A stretch of 64,000 nt of DNA from contig NZ_CP092333.1 of NCBI RefSeq assembly GCF_018595675.2, positions 141,001 through 205,000 of the forward strand. Reading direction: 5' to 3'. Under the pieces are notes generated by a model that was not told the origin of the DNA, did no database searches, and saw only the letters and a list, made by a program, of their open reading frames with translations. The DNA comes from Flavihumibacter fluvii. GTDB lineage: Bacteria > Bacteroidota > Bacteroidia > Chitinophagales > Chitinophagaceae. Below are positions 52,364-61,312 of the stretch, one piece after another. Made by a program: the position numbers and the translations under genes. The stretch's first letter is position 1. Every line of letters starts with the position of its first letter.

Positions 52364-54502
52364 ATGAAAACGAAAAAAGGTGCCAACATATTATCCGCTT
52401 CCCTTGGATATTGGGAAAAGCTGGCCGAAGAATACTACCTGAGACAGGTAAACGCGCCTGAATCACCTTTGAAATCGCTTATTCAGATCGGCGTGGCTGT
52501 GGGAGCCATCAATATGATTCTTTGTACGATCATGAAGGAGTACGGTGCTGCATTCGCCTGCCTGCTGGCCTGCTGTATGCTGCTTGCCGCTAATTTTTTA
52601 CGTTTATATAATCGCGAAATAGTTGCCAAGTGGCTGGTTATCATCAGTTTTAATGCCGGGGTGATGATTGTCAGCTATTGTGTTGGCTTAAGGTCTGGCG
52701 TATATATGTATTTCTTCCCGGTCATTTTTGCCATGATCTTCCTGATCGACACAAAAATCACCAAAGAACTGGTGATTTCTGAGATCGCAACAATTGCTTG
52801 TTTTGGCTTCACGTTTATAATTGCACCTTATGCAACTACCAATACTTCATTAAGTGGCTTAGAGTATATTTATAATTTCAGGATCAACCTGGCCATTTCA
52901 CTGGTGCTGACCGGACTGGTGGCTTATTCCATCCTTAAAACACTGAATAAAAAAGAAGAAGACCTGCTGGGTGAAAAAAGCCTTGGGGATACCATCTTCA
53001 ATACATCGCTCGATGCTATTTTTATTATTGACCTCGAATCGCAACTGATTGCCGATTGTAATAAAAGGGCCATTGAATTATTTGGGATCAATACCAAGAA
53101 AGGCATGTTCAGTACACCGATCACTGAATTGCTGGGCGAGGCTGCTGCAACACGGTTGAAGGCATTCAGTCCGGCTAATTTCACTTCCCATTCCCCCTGG
53201 TTTGGTAATATGGAATTTTCAGCGAAAGACGAAACGCCCATTTATGCCTATACGAATATTGTGTTGTTTGAGCACCAGCGCCGGCGATATGCTAAAATCA
53301 GCATATTGGATATTACTGAAGTGCGGATTGCCGAAGTGGAAACCCTGAAAGCAAAAGAGCGTGCCGAGCGGGCGGCTAAGGTGAAATCAAGGTTCCTGAG
53401 TAATATGAGCCATGAGCTTAGGACACCACTCAATGCCATCATTGGCAGTACAAATATCCTGCACCAGGAAAGCCACCTGGAAAGCCAGCGCCAGATGCTG
53501 GATGTATTAAAACATTCATCCGAACACATGCTGGAACTGGTGAATGATATCCTTGATTACAGTAAGCTGGAAGCAGACAAGATGGAACTGAATAATGTGC
53601 CATTCAATTTATCGGAACTGCTGTTGAAAATAGTGGGCTTGTTCAAGAGCCCGGTGACCAATAAAAACCTGTCACTTAAGTATGATTTTGAAGCGGTGAA
53701 GGGCTATGTGGTGATGGGTGATGAAATGCGCCTGCACCAGGTATTGAATAACCTCTTGTCGAATGCCATCAAATTCACGGAAGAAGGCATGGTAATGGTG
53801 CAGGTCCAGGTGCTGATGAAAAGGAGTTCAAATATTACCATGCGGTTTTCAGTAAAAGATTCTGGAATCGGCATTGCACCCGAAAAGCTCCATCGCATCT
53901 TCGATAAATTTTACCAGACCGATGCGGAAACCACCCGGAAGTATGGCGGATCCGGGCTGGGACTTGCCATCAGCCAGTATATAGTCCAGAAGATGGGCGG
54001 TGAAATGAAGGTGGAAAGCACACCCGGACAAGGCAGTACTTTTTCATTTACGATAACAATGCCGATAGAGGCCACAAAATACAGCTACATAGAAGAGCCT
54101 GTTGAAAAATTTGAAGACCTGCAGGGGGTGCGGATATTGGTGGCGGAAGACAATCCGGTGAATATGATGATCGTGAAAAGGTTCCTTGCCAAGTGGAATG
54201 CCGAAGTGGTTGAAGCGGTAAATGGTTTGGAAGCGCTGGGCCATTTTTCGAACCAAAAGTTTGACCTGTTGCTGGTAGACCTTGAAATGCCTGAGCTGGA
54301 CGGGGCCGGTGTAGTCTCCAGGATCCGGAAAATGGGTTCAGCAGTTCCGATCATTGCCTTTACTGCCGCAGTTTATGACCATATGCAGGCCGACCTGATC
54401 GATAAAGGGTTCAATGATTTTATCCCCAAGCCTTTCAGGCCCGATGACCTTCGTGAAAAGATCATCCACTATGTAAACAGGTTCAGGGTGAAAATTGCAT
54501 AA
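52364..54502 (+). CDS. Hybrid sensor histidine kinase with PAS and receiver domains
   Basis: 712 residues from the ATG at 52364; the longer frame starting at 52226 lies inside the divergent gene. Order: six or so membrane segments (about 45-195), PAS domain (about 205-325), HisKA with H-box FLSNMSHELRTPLNAIIG (near 349), HATPase with NLLSNAIKF, DSGIGIA and GGSGLGLAI (about 460-565), and a C-terminal receiver (about 588-705; Asp in LLLVDLEMPELDG). It senses an unknown signal in the membrane and phosphorylates through the attached receiver to the Hpt protein. Confidence 0.95.
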   Translation: MKTKKGANILSASLGYWEKLAEEYYLRQVNAPESPLKSLIQIGVAVGAINMILCTIMKEYGAAFACLLACCMLLAANFLRLYNREIVAKWLVIISFNAGVMIVSYCVGLRSGVYMYFFPVIFAMIFLIDTKITKELVISEIATIACFGFTFIIAPYATTNTSLSGLEYIYNFRINLAISLVLTGLVAYSILKTLNKKEEDLLGEKSLGDTIFNTSLDAIFIIDLESQLIADCNKRAIELFGINTKKGMFSTPITELLGEAAATRLKAFSPANFTSHSPWFGNMEFSAKDETPIYAYTNIVLFEHQRRRYAKISILDITEVRIAEVETLKAKERAERAAKVKSRFLSNMSHELRTPLNAIIGSTNILHQESHLESQRQMLDVLKHSSEHMLELVNDILDYSKLEADKMELNNVPFNLSELLLKIVGLFKSPVTNKNLSLKYDFEAVKGYVVMGDEMRLHQVLNNLLSNAIKFTEEGMVMVQVQVLMKRSSNITMRFSVKDSGIGIAPEKLHRIFDKFYQTDAETTRKYGGSGLGLAISQYIVQKMGGEMKVESTPGQGSTFSFTITMPIEATKYSYIEEPVEKFEDLQGVRILVAEDNPVNMMIVKRFLAKWNAEVVEAVNGLEALGHFSNQKFDLLLVDLEMPELDGAGVVSRIRKMGSAVPIIAFTAAVYDHMQADLIDKGFNDFIPKPFRPDDLREKIIHYVNRFRVKIA

Positions 54503-54596
54503 AATGCCTGGAGCCGGTGCTAAAGCGCTGTCTGTGAAGCCGGTATCAATAGAATATTGAAGTATGTGGGAGTATAGGCATACTAACCAGGCCATA

Positions 54597-54633
54597 AAAA
54601 GAGAAAGGCACCATATTGGTGCCTTTCTCTTTT
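54597..54633. terminator. Bidirectional terminator between kinase and tRNA-Glu
   Basis: 16-bp perfect arms with a 5-base loop (ATATT), A run on the left and T run on the right. It serves the rightward kinase and the leftward tRNA, and starts one base after the tRNA discriminator base at 54635. Confidence 0.88.
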
Positions 54634-54634
54634 G

Positions 54635-54706
54635 TAGCGCGTACGGGAATCGAACCCGTCATTCCTCCGTGAAAGGGAGGCGTCTTAACCGATTGACCAA
54701 CGCGCC
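54635..54706 (-). tRNA. tRNA-Glu (anticodon TTC)
   Basis: 72 nt on the minus strand. Acceptor GGCGCGT pairs with ACGCGCT, the first pair being G-U; D arm, anticodon stem CCTCC/GGAGG with loop CTTTCAC, so anticodon TTC reads GAA/GAG; T arm ACGGG-TTCGATT-CCCGT. Discriminator A. The CCA end is not encoded (CAAA follows). Confidence 0.95.
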
Positions 54707-54725
54707 ATTTTCCCTTTTGGGAGTG

Positions 54726-54756
54726 CAAAGATAGGGAGTGGGCTATTTCCTCCAAA
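54726..54756 (-). promoter_or_regulatory. Promoter of tRNA-Glu
   Basis: Minus strand TTTG at 54753-54756, 19 bp, TATCTTTG at 54726-54733: perfect Bacteroidota form. The mature tRNA starts 20 bases downstream of the -7 box. Confidence 0.75.
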
Positions 54757-54844
54757 AATTTTTTTCCTAAAATTTTTATCCGCTTTCTACAAACGTTACC
54801 TTAGCGGCTCATTTATTTCATCACCAAATCTCAAACTTGACATT

Positions 54845-55858
54845 ATGAGCACTGTAAAAGTTGCCATTAACGGATTCGGAAGGATCGGACGCCTGGTATA
54901 CCGCCAGATTTATAATATGCAGGGAATCGATGTGGTAGCCATCAATGACTTGACCTCACCGGCAGTCTTGGCCCACTTGTTAAAATATGATAGCGCACAG
55001 GGTCGTTTTGATGCGACTGTTACAGCATCAGAAGATGCCATCATCGTAAATGGTGATGAAGTGAAAATTTACGCACAAAAGGATCCTGCACAAATTCCAT
55101 GGGGAAACCATGGGGTGGATGTTGTTATCGAAAGCACCGGGTTCTTCACCGATAAAGATAAAGCGGCATCACACATTAAGGCTGGCGCAAAACGCGTAGT
55201 GATTTCAGCGCCCGCGACCGGTGACCTGAAAACTGTTGTGTTTAATGTTAACCACAATATCCTGGATGGCTCGGAAGAGATCATTTCCTGTGCATCCTGC
55301 ACAACCAACTGCCTGGCGCCAATGGCAAAAACACTGCAGGATAACTTTGGTATCGTGATGGGTATTATGACTACCGTTCACGCCTATACGAATGACCAGA
55401 ATACCCTTGATGCGCCACATCCAAAAGGTGACCTTCGCCGTGCCCGTGCCGCTGCTGCAAATATTGTTCCGAACAGCACCGGTGCTGCGAAAGCGATCGG
55501 ACTCGTACTGCCGGAACTAAAAGGTAAACTCGACGGCGGCGCACAACGCATTCCGGTAATTACAGGTTCCCTGACGGAACTCACCACAGTTTTATCTAAA
55601 AAAGTAACACTGGAAGAAGTCAATGCAGCCATGAAAGCGGCCAGCAATGAAAGTTTCGGGTATACAGAAGACGAAATCGTGAGCAGCGATATCATCGGCA
55701 TTTCCTATGGCTCCCTGTTTGATGCTACACAAACCAAAGTGGTGACTGTAGGTGACCAGCAACTGGTTAAAACCGTTAGCTGGTACGATAATGAAATGAG
55801 CTATGTTAGCCAGCTCGTTCGTACCGTTAAGTTTTTCGCCGGTCTCATCTCCAAATAA
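54845..55858 (+). CDS. gap: Glyceraldehyde-3-phosphate dehydrogenase, type I
   Basis: 337 residues. NAD-binding [11 protein letters not shown], catalytic C152 in [14 protein letters not shown], and the C-terminal WYDNEMSY. It oxidises glyceraldehyde 3-phosphate in glycolysis, or the reverse in gluconeogenesis. It is followed by pgk on the same strand but with a terminator between them. Confidence 0.98.
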   Translation: MSTVKVAINGFGRIGRLVYRQIYNMQGIDVVAINDLTSPAVLAHLLKYDSAQGRFDATVTASEDAIIVNGDEVKIYAQKDPAQIPWGNHGVDVVIESTGFFTDKDKAASHIKAGAKRVVISAPATGDLKTVVFNVNHNILDGSEEIISCASCTTNCLAPMAKTLQDNFGIVMGIMTTVHAYTNDQNTLDAPHPKGDLRRARAAAANIVPNSTGAAKAIGLVLPELKGKLDGGAQRIPVITGSLTELTTVLSKKVTLEEVNAAMKAASNESFGYTEDEIVSSDIIGISYGSLFDATQTKVVTVGDQQLVKTVSWYDNEMSYVSQLVRTVKFFAGLISK

Positions 55859-55862
55859 TTTC

Positions 55863-55892
55863 AAAAGCGGGTTATGCCCGCTTTTATTTTTT
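55863..55892 (+). terminator. Hairpin between gap and pgk
   Basis: AAAAGCGGG / CCCGCTTTT with 5-base loop, then ATTTTTT. It starts 5 bases past gap and ends 18 bases before pgk, so pgk either depends on read-through or on its own promoter, which is not evident. Confidence 0.8.
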
Positions 55893-55909
55893 GTTCAACC
55901 ATAATTATT

Positions 55910-57106
55910 ATGAGTAAGTTCAGTCAACACTCATTCTCCGGTGAAAAGGCATTGATCCGCGTGGACTTCAATGTGCCGTTGAATGACAAGTTTGAGATCA
56001 CTGATGACACGCGGATGCGCGCTGCCATTCCAACCATTCAAAAGATACTGAAAGATGGCGGCAAAGTTATCCTGATGAGCCACCTGGGTCGCCCGAAAGA
56101 TGGTCCGGCCGATAAATATTCACTCAGGCATATCGTTGCACACCTCAGTGATTTGCTGGGTGGCACCACAGTATTATTTGCAAATGATTGTATCGGTGAA
56201 CAGGCCTACCTGACGGCTGGTATGATGCGCAATGGTGAAGTGTTATTGCTGGAGAACCTGCGTTTTTATAAAGAAGAAGAAAAAGGGGATGAAGCATTTG
56301 CACAAAAGCTGGCGAAGCTGGGTGATGTATATGTGAATGATGCCTTTGGAACCGCTCACCGTGCGCATGCATCAACCGCAGTGATCGCGAAATTCTTTCC
56401 CGGAGAAAAGAAAATGTTTGGCCTTGTGATGGAAGGGGAAGTGAAAAGTGCCGAAAAAGTAATGCATGAGGCAGAAAATCCATTTACTGCCATTATTGGC
56501 GGTGCAAAGGTTTCGGATAAGATCCTGATCATCGAGAACCTGCTGGACCGCGCCACAGATATCATTATCGGAGGCGGTATGGCCTACACGTTTATGAAAG
56601 CTCAAGGGGGTAAGATCGGCAATTCGCTGTGCGAAGAAGATCGCCTGGATATGGCACTTGACCTCCTGAAAAAAGCAGAAGCCAAAGGTGTTAACATCCA
56701 TCTTCCAAGTGATTCTGTAATTGCAGATAAGTTCGATGCCAATGCCAATACCTCTACTTCGCCAAGTAATGCCATTCCTGATGGCTGGATGGGACTGGAT
56801 ATTGGTGCGGCAGCCTGCAACCAGTTCTCCAACGTAATTAAAAAGTCCAGGACAATACTTTGGAATGGCCCGATGGGCGTATTTGAAATGGCCAAATTCC
56901 AGCATGGGACCAAAGCTATTGCGGATGCAGTGGCTGCTGCCACTGAAGCCGGTGCATTTTCGCTGGTGGGTGGTGGTGACTCTGTAGCCGCCGTAAACCA
57001 GTTCGGTTACACCGACAAAGTAAGTTATGTATCTACAGGCGGCGGCGCCATGCTTGAATACTTTGAGGGCAAGGAATTGCCGGGTATTGCCGCTATAAAT
57101 GCGTAA
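55910..57106 (+). CDS. pgk: Phosphoglycerate kinase
   Basis: 398 residues from the ATG at 55910 ([24 protein letters not shown]); an ATG at 55874 sits in the terminator loop and is rejected. [15 protein letters not shown], the [14 protein letters not shown] segment and the C-terminal [13 protein letters not shown] fix the family. It makes ATP from 1,3-bisphosphoglycerate, the next step after gap. Confidence 0.98.
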   Translation: MSKFSQHSFSGEKALIRVDFNVPLNDKFEITDDTRMRAAIPTIQKILKDGGKVILMSHLGRPKDGPADKYSLRHIVAHLSDLLGGTTVLFANDCIGEQAYLTAGMMRNGEVLLLENLRFYKEEEKGDEAFAQKLAKLGDVYVNDAFGTAHRAHASTAVIAKFFPGEKKMFGLVMEGEVKSAEKVMHEAENPFTAIIGGAKVSDKILIIENLLDRATDIIIGGGMAYTFMKAQGGKIGNSLCEEDRLDMALDLLKKAEAKGVNIHLPSDSVIADKFDANANTSTSPSNAIPDGWMGLDIGAAACNQFSNVIKKSRTILWNGPMGVFEMAKFQHGTKAIADAVAAATEAGAFSLVGGGDSVAAVNQFGYTDKVSYVSTGGGAMLEYFEGKELPGIAAINA

Positions 57107-57131
57107 ACTATATAGTAAAAATATTTTTATT

Positions 57132-57159
57132 GGGTCATCCAACCAGGTGGCCCATTTTT
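57132..57159 (+). terminator. Terminator of pgk
   Basis: Arms GGGTCATCC and GGTGGCCC with one bulged base and loop AACCA, then ATTTTTA; a weaker stem than its neighbours. Confidence 0.6.
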
Positions 57160-57204
57160 ATGTCTGGTTATTTGTACTTTTAACCAACAACTAAATTTTC
57201 TGTA

Positions 57205-57795
57205 ATGAACTCAAAGAACCTTATACTCATCATCATCGTAGGTGTAATTCTTTTACTGGGCGGTTGCGGTTGCAATGGCTATAACAGCATGGTTAAGCTG
57301 GATGAAAATGTAAAAAAAATGTGGGCGAATGTGCAAAGTGACTACCAGCGCAGGTCAGACCTTATCCCCAACCTGGTGAGCACAGTGAAGGGTGCTGCAA
57401 ATTTTGAACAAAAAACCCTTACGGATATTGTTGAAGCCCGTGCAAAAGCTACTTCAGTCCAGGTTGATCCTACCAATATTACCCCGGAGAAGCTGGCTGA
57501 ATTCCAGCAGGCACAGGCCGGCGTGACCAGTTCATTGGGCCGCTTACTGGCAGTGGTGGAAAATTACCCCGACCTGAAGGCTAACCAGAACTTCCGCGAT
57601 TTGCAGGCACAACTGGAAGGAACAGAAAACCGTATCAAGCGTTCCAGGAACGATTTCAACACTGCCGTACAGGATTATAACAGTACTGTTCGCACCTTCC
57701 CCAATAATATTTTCGCAAATATGTTTGGATTCCGTGTAAAAGACGGATTCCAGTCAGACCCCGGTGCTGATAAAGCGCCTCAGGTTCAATTCTAG
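57205..57795 (+). CDS. LemA-family protein
   Basis: 196 residues with an N-terminal signal/membrane segment ending in GGCGCNG (possible lipobox cysteine), then the LemA core (YQRRSDLIPNLVSTVKG, ARAKATSVQVDP). Function of LemA proteins is unknown; they are typically encoded beside TPM-domain proteins, exactly as here. First of three co-oriented genes. Confidence 0.92.
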   Translation: MNSKNLILIIIVGVILLLGGCGCNGYNSMVKLDENVKKMWANVQSDYQRRSDLIPNLVSTVKGAANFEQKTLTDIVEARAKATSVQVDPTNITPEKLAEFQQAQAGVTSSLGRLLAVVENYPDLKANQNFRDLQAQLEGTENRIKRSRNDFNTAVQDYNSTVRTFPNNIFANMFGFRVKDGFQSDPGADKAPQVQF

Positions 57796-57800
57796 ATACC

Positions 57801-58262
57801 ATGGCATTTTTCCCATTCGGTAAAAAAGCCCCCTTCCTGTCAGCAGATGAAGCGGCAAGGGTCGTGCATACCATTCGTGAAGCTGAAAAGAAGACCAGCG
57901 GTGAAATCAGGATTTTCATCGAAAGCCGCTGCCGTTTTGTGAACCCGGTTGACCGGGCTGCAGAAGTTTTCTGGAGCCTTAAAATGGATCATACGGAGGA
58001 AAGGAACGGGGTGCTGGTTTACGTTGCATATAAAGACCACCAGACCGCTATCTGGGCGGACCAGGGCATCCATGCCAGGGTAGGCAATGATTTCTGGAAC
58101 ACGGAAATGAGCCGGCTGCTGAAACATTTTGCCACGGACGATTATGTCACGGGATTAGAACATGTCATCCATGACATTGGGGAAGTAATGCAGGAAAAGT
58201 TTCCTTATTTACCCACTACAGATAAAAACGAATTGCCCGATGATATTGTATTCGGTCATTAA
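57801..58262 (+). CDS. TPM-domain protein, short cytoplasmic form
   Basis: 153 residues without signal peptide: the TPM core (GEIRIFIESRCRFVNPVDRAAEVF, VLVYVAYKDHQTAIWADQGIH) fits the TPM_phosphatase/YgcG family. It lies 5 bases after lemA and 18 before the larger TPM gene, so the three are one operon. Phosphatase activity reported for plant members may not apply. Confidence 0.88.
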   Translation: MAFFPFGKKAPFLSADEAARVVHTIREAEKKTSGEIRIFIESRCRFVNPVDRAAEVFWSLKMDHTEERNGVLVYVAYKDHQTAIWADQGIHARVGNDFWNTEMSRLLKHFATDDYVTGLEHVIHDIGEVMQEKFPYLPTTDKNELPDDIVFGH

Positions 58263-58280
58263 GGTGAAGCCAAGAATCAT

Positions 58281-59081
58281 ATGAAGCGAATTATAGTACT
58301 GTTTCTCACCCTGGTCATAACGTTGTCAGTAACAGCGCAGCGGGTCTTGCCCAAACCTAATCCGCCCCGGCTGGTAAATGATGCGGCTAACCTGTTGACC
58401 CCCGACCAGGCGGCGACCCTTGAATCGAAGCTGGTTGCCTATGACGACAGTACATCCAACCAGATTGTTGTTGTTACCGTAACCACCTTGAATGGATTGG
58501 ATCCAAACGAATATGCCACTGAGTTAGGGCGCTTATGGGGAGTAGGCGGGAGTGAACATAACAATGGAGTAGTGGTGTTGATCTCCACCGGAACCGGTGC
58601 AGAATCAGAAGGACGGAAAGTGTATATATCAGCGGGCTATGGATTGGAGGGGGCATTGCCCGATATTATCCTGAAACAGATTGTCGAAAGTGAAATGGTG
58701 CCCAACCTGAAAGCAGGCAATTATTACCGGGCGGTGGACGAAGCTACCAGTGCGCTCATAAGGGCTGCAGCAGGTGAATACAAAGCCCCGGCAGGCTATA
58801 ATAAAAGAGGCAAGCAGAAAGGCATACCGGCCGGGCTCATTTTCTTTATCATCATACTTGTCATTGTCATCATGAGCCGCAGGGGCGGCGGTGGCGGCGG
58901 AGGCATGATGAGCCGCCGGGGATTCCGCGGCTGGAACAGTGGCCCGCCTATTATCTTCTTCCCCGGTGGTGGTGGTGGAAGCAGCGGCGGTGGTGGCTGG
59001 TCCGGAGGGGGCGGCGGCGGTGGCTTCGGCGGATTCGGTGGTGGCGGATTTGGTGGCGGTGGTGCCGGCGGAAACTGGTAA
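58281..59081 (+). CDS. TPM-domain (YgcG-like) secreted membrane protein with Gly-rich tail
   Basis: 266 residues: signal peptide (IIVLFLTLVITLSVTAQ), TPM domain about 25-165 (ARRLVNDAANLLTPDQ region, NNGVVVLISTG), one membrane helix (AGLIFFIIILVIVIM, about 190-205), and a tail of repeated Gly runs with Phe/Trp. This Gly-rich tail is characteristic of the YgcG type. It is the third gene of the LemA operon; role presumably in envelope stress but not demonstrated. Confidence 0.9.
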   Translation: MKRIIVLFLTLVITLSVTAQRVLPKPNPPRLVNDAANLLTPDQAATLESKLVAYDDSTSNQIVVVTVTTLNGLDPNEYATELGRLWGVGGSEHNNGVVVLISTGTGAESEGRKVYISAGYGLEGALPDIILKQIVESEMVPNLKAGNYYRAVDEATSALIRAAAGEYKAPAGYNKRGKQKGIPAGLIFFIIILVIVIMSRRGGGGGGGMMSRRGFRGWNSGPPIIFFPGGGGGSSGGGGWSGGGGGGGFGGFGGGGFGGGGAGGNW

Positions 59082-59164
59082 GAAAATTATTGCGTTCTAC
59101 CCCAATATAGACATGCAGGGTTCCATGGAATTTCAAAATTGGCAAAACACCTGGATAGTTTAGG

Positions 59165-59617
59165 ATGATTACCACGCAAAGAACAAATTCAGATAATCAG
59201 GATTTTCAATCATTGGTCAAGGCTTTAGACCTTGAGTTGAAAGTGCGTGACGGAGAGGATCATGCGTTTTATGCGCAGTTTAATAAAACCGATAAAATTA
59301 AACATGCCATAGTCGCCTACGATGGTGAAGCGCCTGTGGGTTGCGGTGCCATCAGGGAATATTCCCCTGGCACGATGTAAGTAAAGCGGATGTTTGTTCC
59401 GCTGGACCGGCGTGGTAAGGGCATTGCTTCTTTGGTATTGGTTGAATTGGAAAAATGGAGCAGGGAACTCGGTTATAAAAAATGCATTTTAGAGACGGGG
59501 AAAAACCAACCTGAAGCCATAAGCCTGTATGGAAAGAATGGATATGACATTATTCCAAACTACGGACAATACAAGGACATAGAAAATAGCGTATGTTTTG
59601 AAAAAATATTGATATAA
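59165..59617 (+). pseudogene. GNAT-family N-acetyltransferase interrupted by an in-frame stop
   Basis: The frame is continuous over 150 codons, except for TAA at 59378-59380 (codon 72). The first part ends GAIREYSPGTM and the second begins VKRMFVPLDRRGKGIASLVLVELEKW, which is the acetyl-CoA-binding (R/Q-x-x-G-x-G/A) region of GNATs, followed by GKNQPEAISLYGKNGY. In intact relatives the stop position is a glutamate, so a single G-to-T change (GAA to TAA) explains it. Both parts keep reading frame and family similarity, so this is recent inactivation or a sequencing error. Confidence 0.85.
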
Positions 59618-59620
59618 ATC

Positions 59621-61189
59621 TTAAGCCTGGCATTTGTTCAACGCTTTCACCGTATCATCATAAATACCCTGGGTCCTTTCAGGGCTCGTCCCTATACATA
59701 CGATCCCCAATTTTCCGAACTGCGATAATGCACCGATCAGGTGAAACATCACGCCTTCCTGGTGGGTGGCGTCAAAATGCAGGTCATTGCTGATCGCGAT
59801 ATCAATCAGGTCATGAGGCGTTAATCCCCGGTATTTTTCATCGCAAAGATTATCGGTAGAATGATAATACCTCACCTGTCCGTTCGCTGTCTGGTAAACG
59901 CCTGTCTCGGCATTATAGGTACCATCTGTGAGGAATTGCAGCATCAGGAAAGGGTGCGTGGTGCCGCCTTTCCGAAGGTTGATCTCGATCGCATAGTTCT
60001 GCCAGGTGCCATTTTCTTTCACGGATAAAAAATCAACCGCAAACCGGCCAAGCACACCCTTATCGCGTAAAAATTCAGCAACCCGCTTACCCGACAAGCC
60101 AATATCAGCGCTGTATTCAGGGGATGCCGGGAAATCAGCGCCAAGGAATACCTGGCCAGATTCACCGCCCAGGCGTTGGTCGTGCGTGGAGATTACATCG
60201 ACATGCCCAACCGGATTGATCCGGTATTGCGCAGAAGGAGATGTCTTGATCTCTCCTTCCAGGAATTCTTCCACAATGCCCTGCATTTCTTCAAATTTCG
60301 ATAGAAAGGTATGTACAGACATGTCATTCGCCACCACTTTTACCTGGTCATAAAAATGGTTGCTGACCCATTCCCTTAGCCCATCACCTTCGGGTGCTCC
60401 CGCATAGGAGAAGATAGCATTTCCCTCCCCGCTAAAGCCTTCATCAATTTTGATGACAGCTTTTTTTAACTGGGGCTTTTTAGATTTTAAGGCTACCAGG
60501 GCATCGATGATCCCTGCCTCGTTTTTTATATCCTCAAAACCATCGGGTAATTTCAGGTTGCATTCCCTGAAGATCTGCCGGCTCCTGCTTTTAGTGCCCC
60601 AGCTGTATAGGTCCGGGTCGCAGCCATAGATCGGAAGGTTCAGCCGGACGGCCAGGGTCCGTTCCAGTTCAGTTACATTAAAACAGGCAAGGTGGGCAAT
60701 ATGGCCAACCGGAATGGCCGATTTTATCCGTTGGATCAGCCTTGGCCGGTCCAGTATTTTTTGGGTCAGTGCACTATGACCGGAATCATAACAACTTAGC
60801 AAATGCAGCCGCTGCCTTGCATGGTAACCAGTAATGCCGGGAAGAAGGTGCAGGTAATAATCGACGATGACCGGATCTATAGGTACGCTGCTGACAAAGA
60901 CCACATGCGTATTGGGCATCCGTAATAACATCAGGAGGCACAGCATACGCTCTTCGTAAAAAACATGGCCGTTTATCTTTGAAAGGATTTCCTGGTCTAA
61001 CGAAAGTGATGGAATGATCACAACTGTTTTTGGGGCAAAGGGATCCGGGAAAACAGCTTCAAATTGTGCCCTGAAATTGGACTGCAATAATTTGAATTGT
61101 TCAATTTCTCCAGGTGAACCCGGTAGTAAATGCGACTCACCTGCCAGTATCGGACCATTGTTTTTTATCGTTTCAGTGTATAGTTCCAT
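59621..61189 (-). CDS. ATP-grasp ligase of the PGM1 (peptide ligase)-related family
   Basis: 522 residues. Motifs of PGM1-related proteins: IPSLSLDQEILSKING, YEERMLCLLMLLRMP, SSVPIDPVIVDYYLHLLPG, ACFNVTELERTLAVRL, and the ATP-grasp core (KAVIKIDEGFSGEGNA; RFAVDFLSVKE; INLRKGGTTHPF). The C-terminal 100 residues form the family-specific domain. In pheganomycin synthesis PGM1 joins a nonribosomal acid to a ribosomal peptide; here no peptide or biosynthetic gene is next to it, so the substrate is unknown. Three bases separate it from the convergent GNAT pseudogene. Confidence 0.85.
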   Translation of the reverse strand: MELYTETIKNNGPILAGESHLLPGSPGEIEQFKLLQSNFRAQFEAVFPDPFAPKTVVIIPSLSLDQEILSKINGHVFYEERMLCLLMLLRMPNTHVVFVSSVPIDPVIVDYYLHLLPGITGYHARQRLHLLSCYDSGHSALTQKILDRPRLIQRIKSAIPVGHIAHLACFNVTELERTLAVRLNLPIYGCDPDLYSWGTKSRSRQIFRECNLKLPDGFEDIKNEAGIIDALVALKSKKPQLKKAVIKIDEGFSGEGNAIFSYAGAPEGDGLREWVSNHFYDQVKVVANDMSVHTFLSKFEEMQGIVEEFLEGEIKTSPSAQYRINPVGHVDVISTHDQRLGGESGQVFLGADFPASPEYSADIGLSGKRVAEFLRDKGVLGRFAVDFLSVKENGTWQNYAIEINLRKGGTTHPFLMLQFLTDGTYNAETGVYQTANGQVRYYHSTDNLCDEKYRGLTPHDLIDIAISNDLHFDATHQEGVMFHLIGALSQFGKLGIVCIGTSPERTQGIYDDTVKALNKCQA

Positions 61190-61245
61190 GCGTGTGCTGA
61201 TTTGCCCCCAAAAGATACCAAAGATTTACGCTTTTTATCCCAATA

Positions 61246-61282
61246 AAAAAGGGAATGCGCCATGAGTTATTGACGCATTCCC
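61246..61282 (-). terminator. Terminator of the M1 aminopeptidase gene
   Basis: Minus strand: GGGAATGCG / CGCATTCCC over a 14-base loop, then six T. 30 bases past the stop. Confidence 0.75.
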
Positions 61283-61312
61283 TGTACAGGCAGTTTGAAT
61301 TATTCTACTGCC

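Noticed and set aside
55874..55909. Longer pgk start at 55874
   Set aside because: The codon lies in the loop of the gap terminator; the ATG at 55910 matches the family N-terminus.
59378..59380. Programmed stop-codon read-through in the GNAT gene
   Set aside because: TAA is the least read-through stop and no stimulating structure is apparent; a simple nonsense mutation is more economical.
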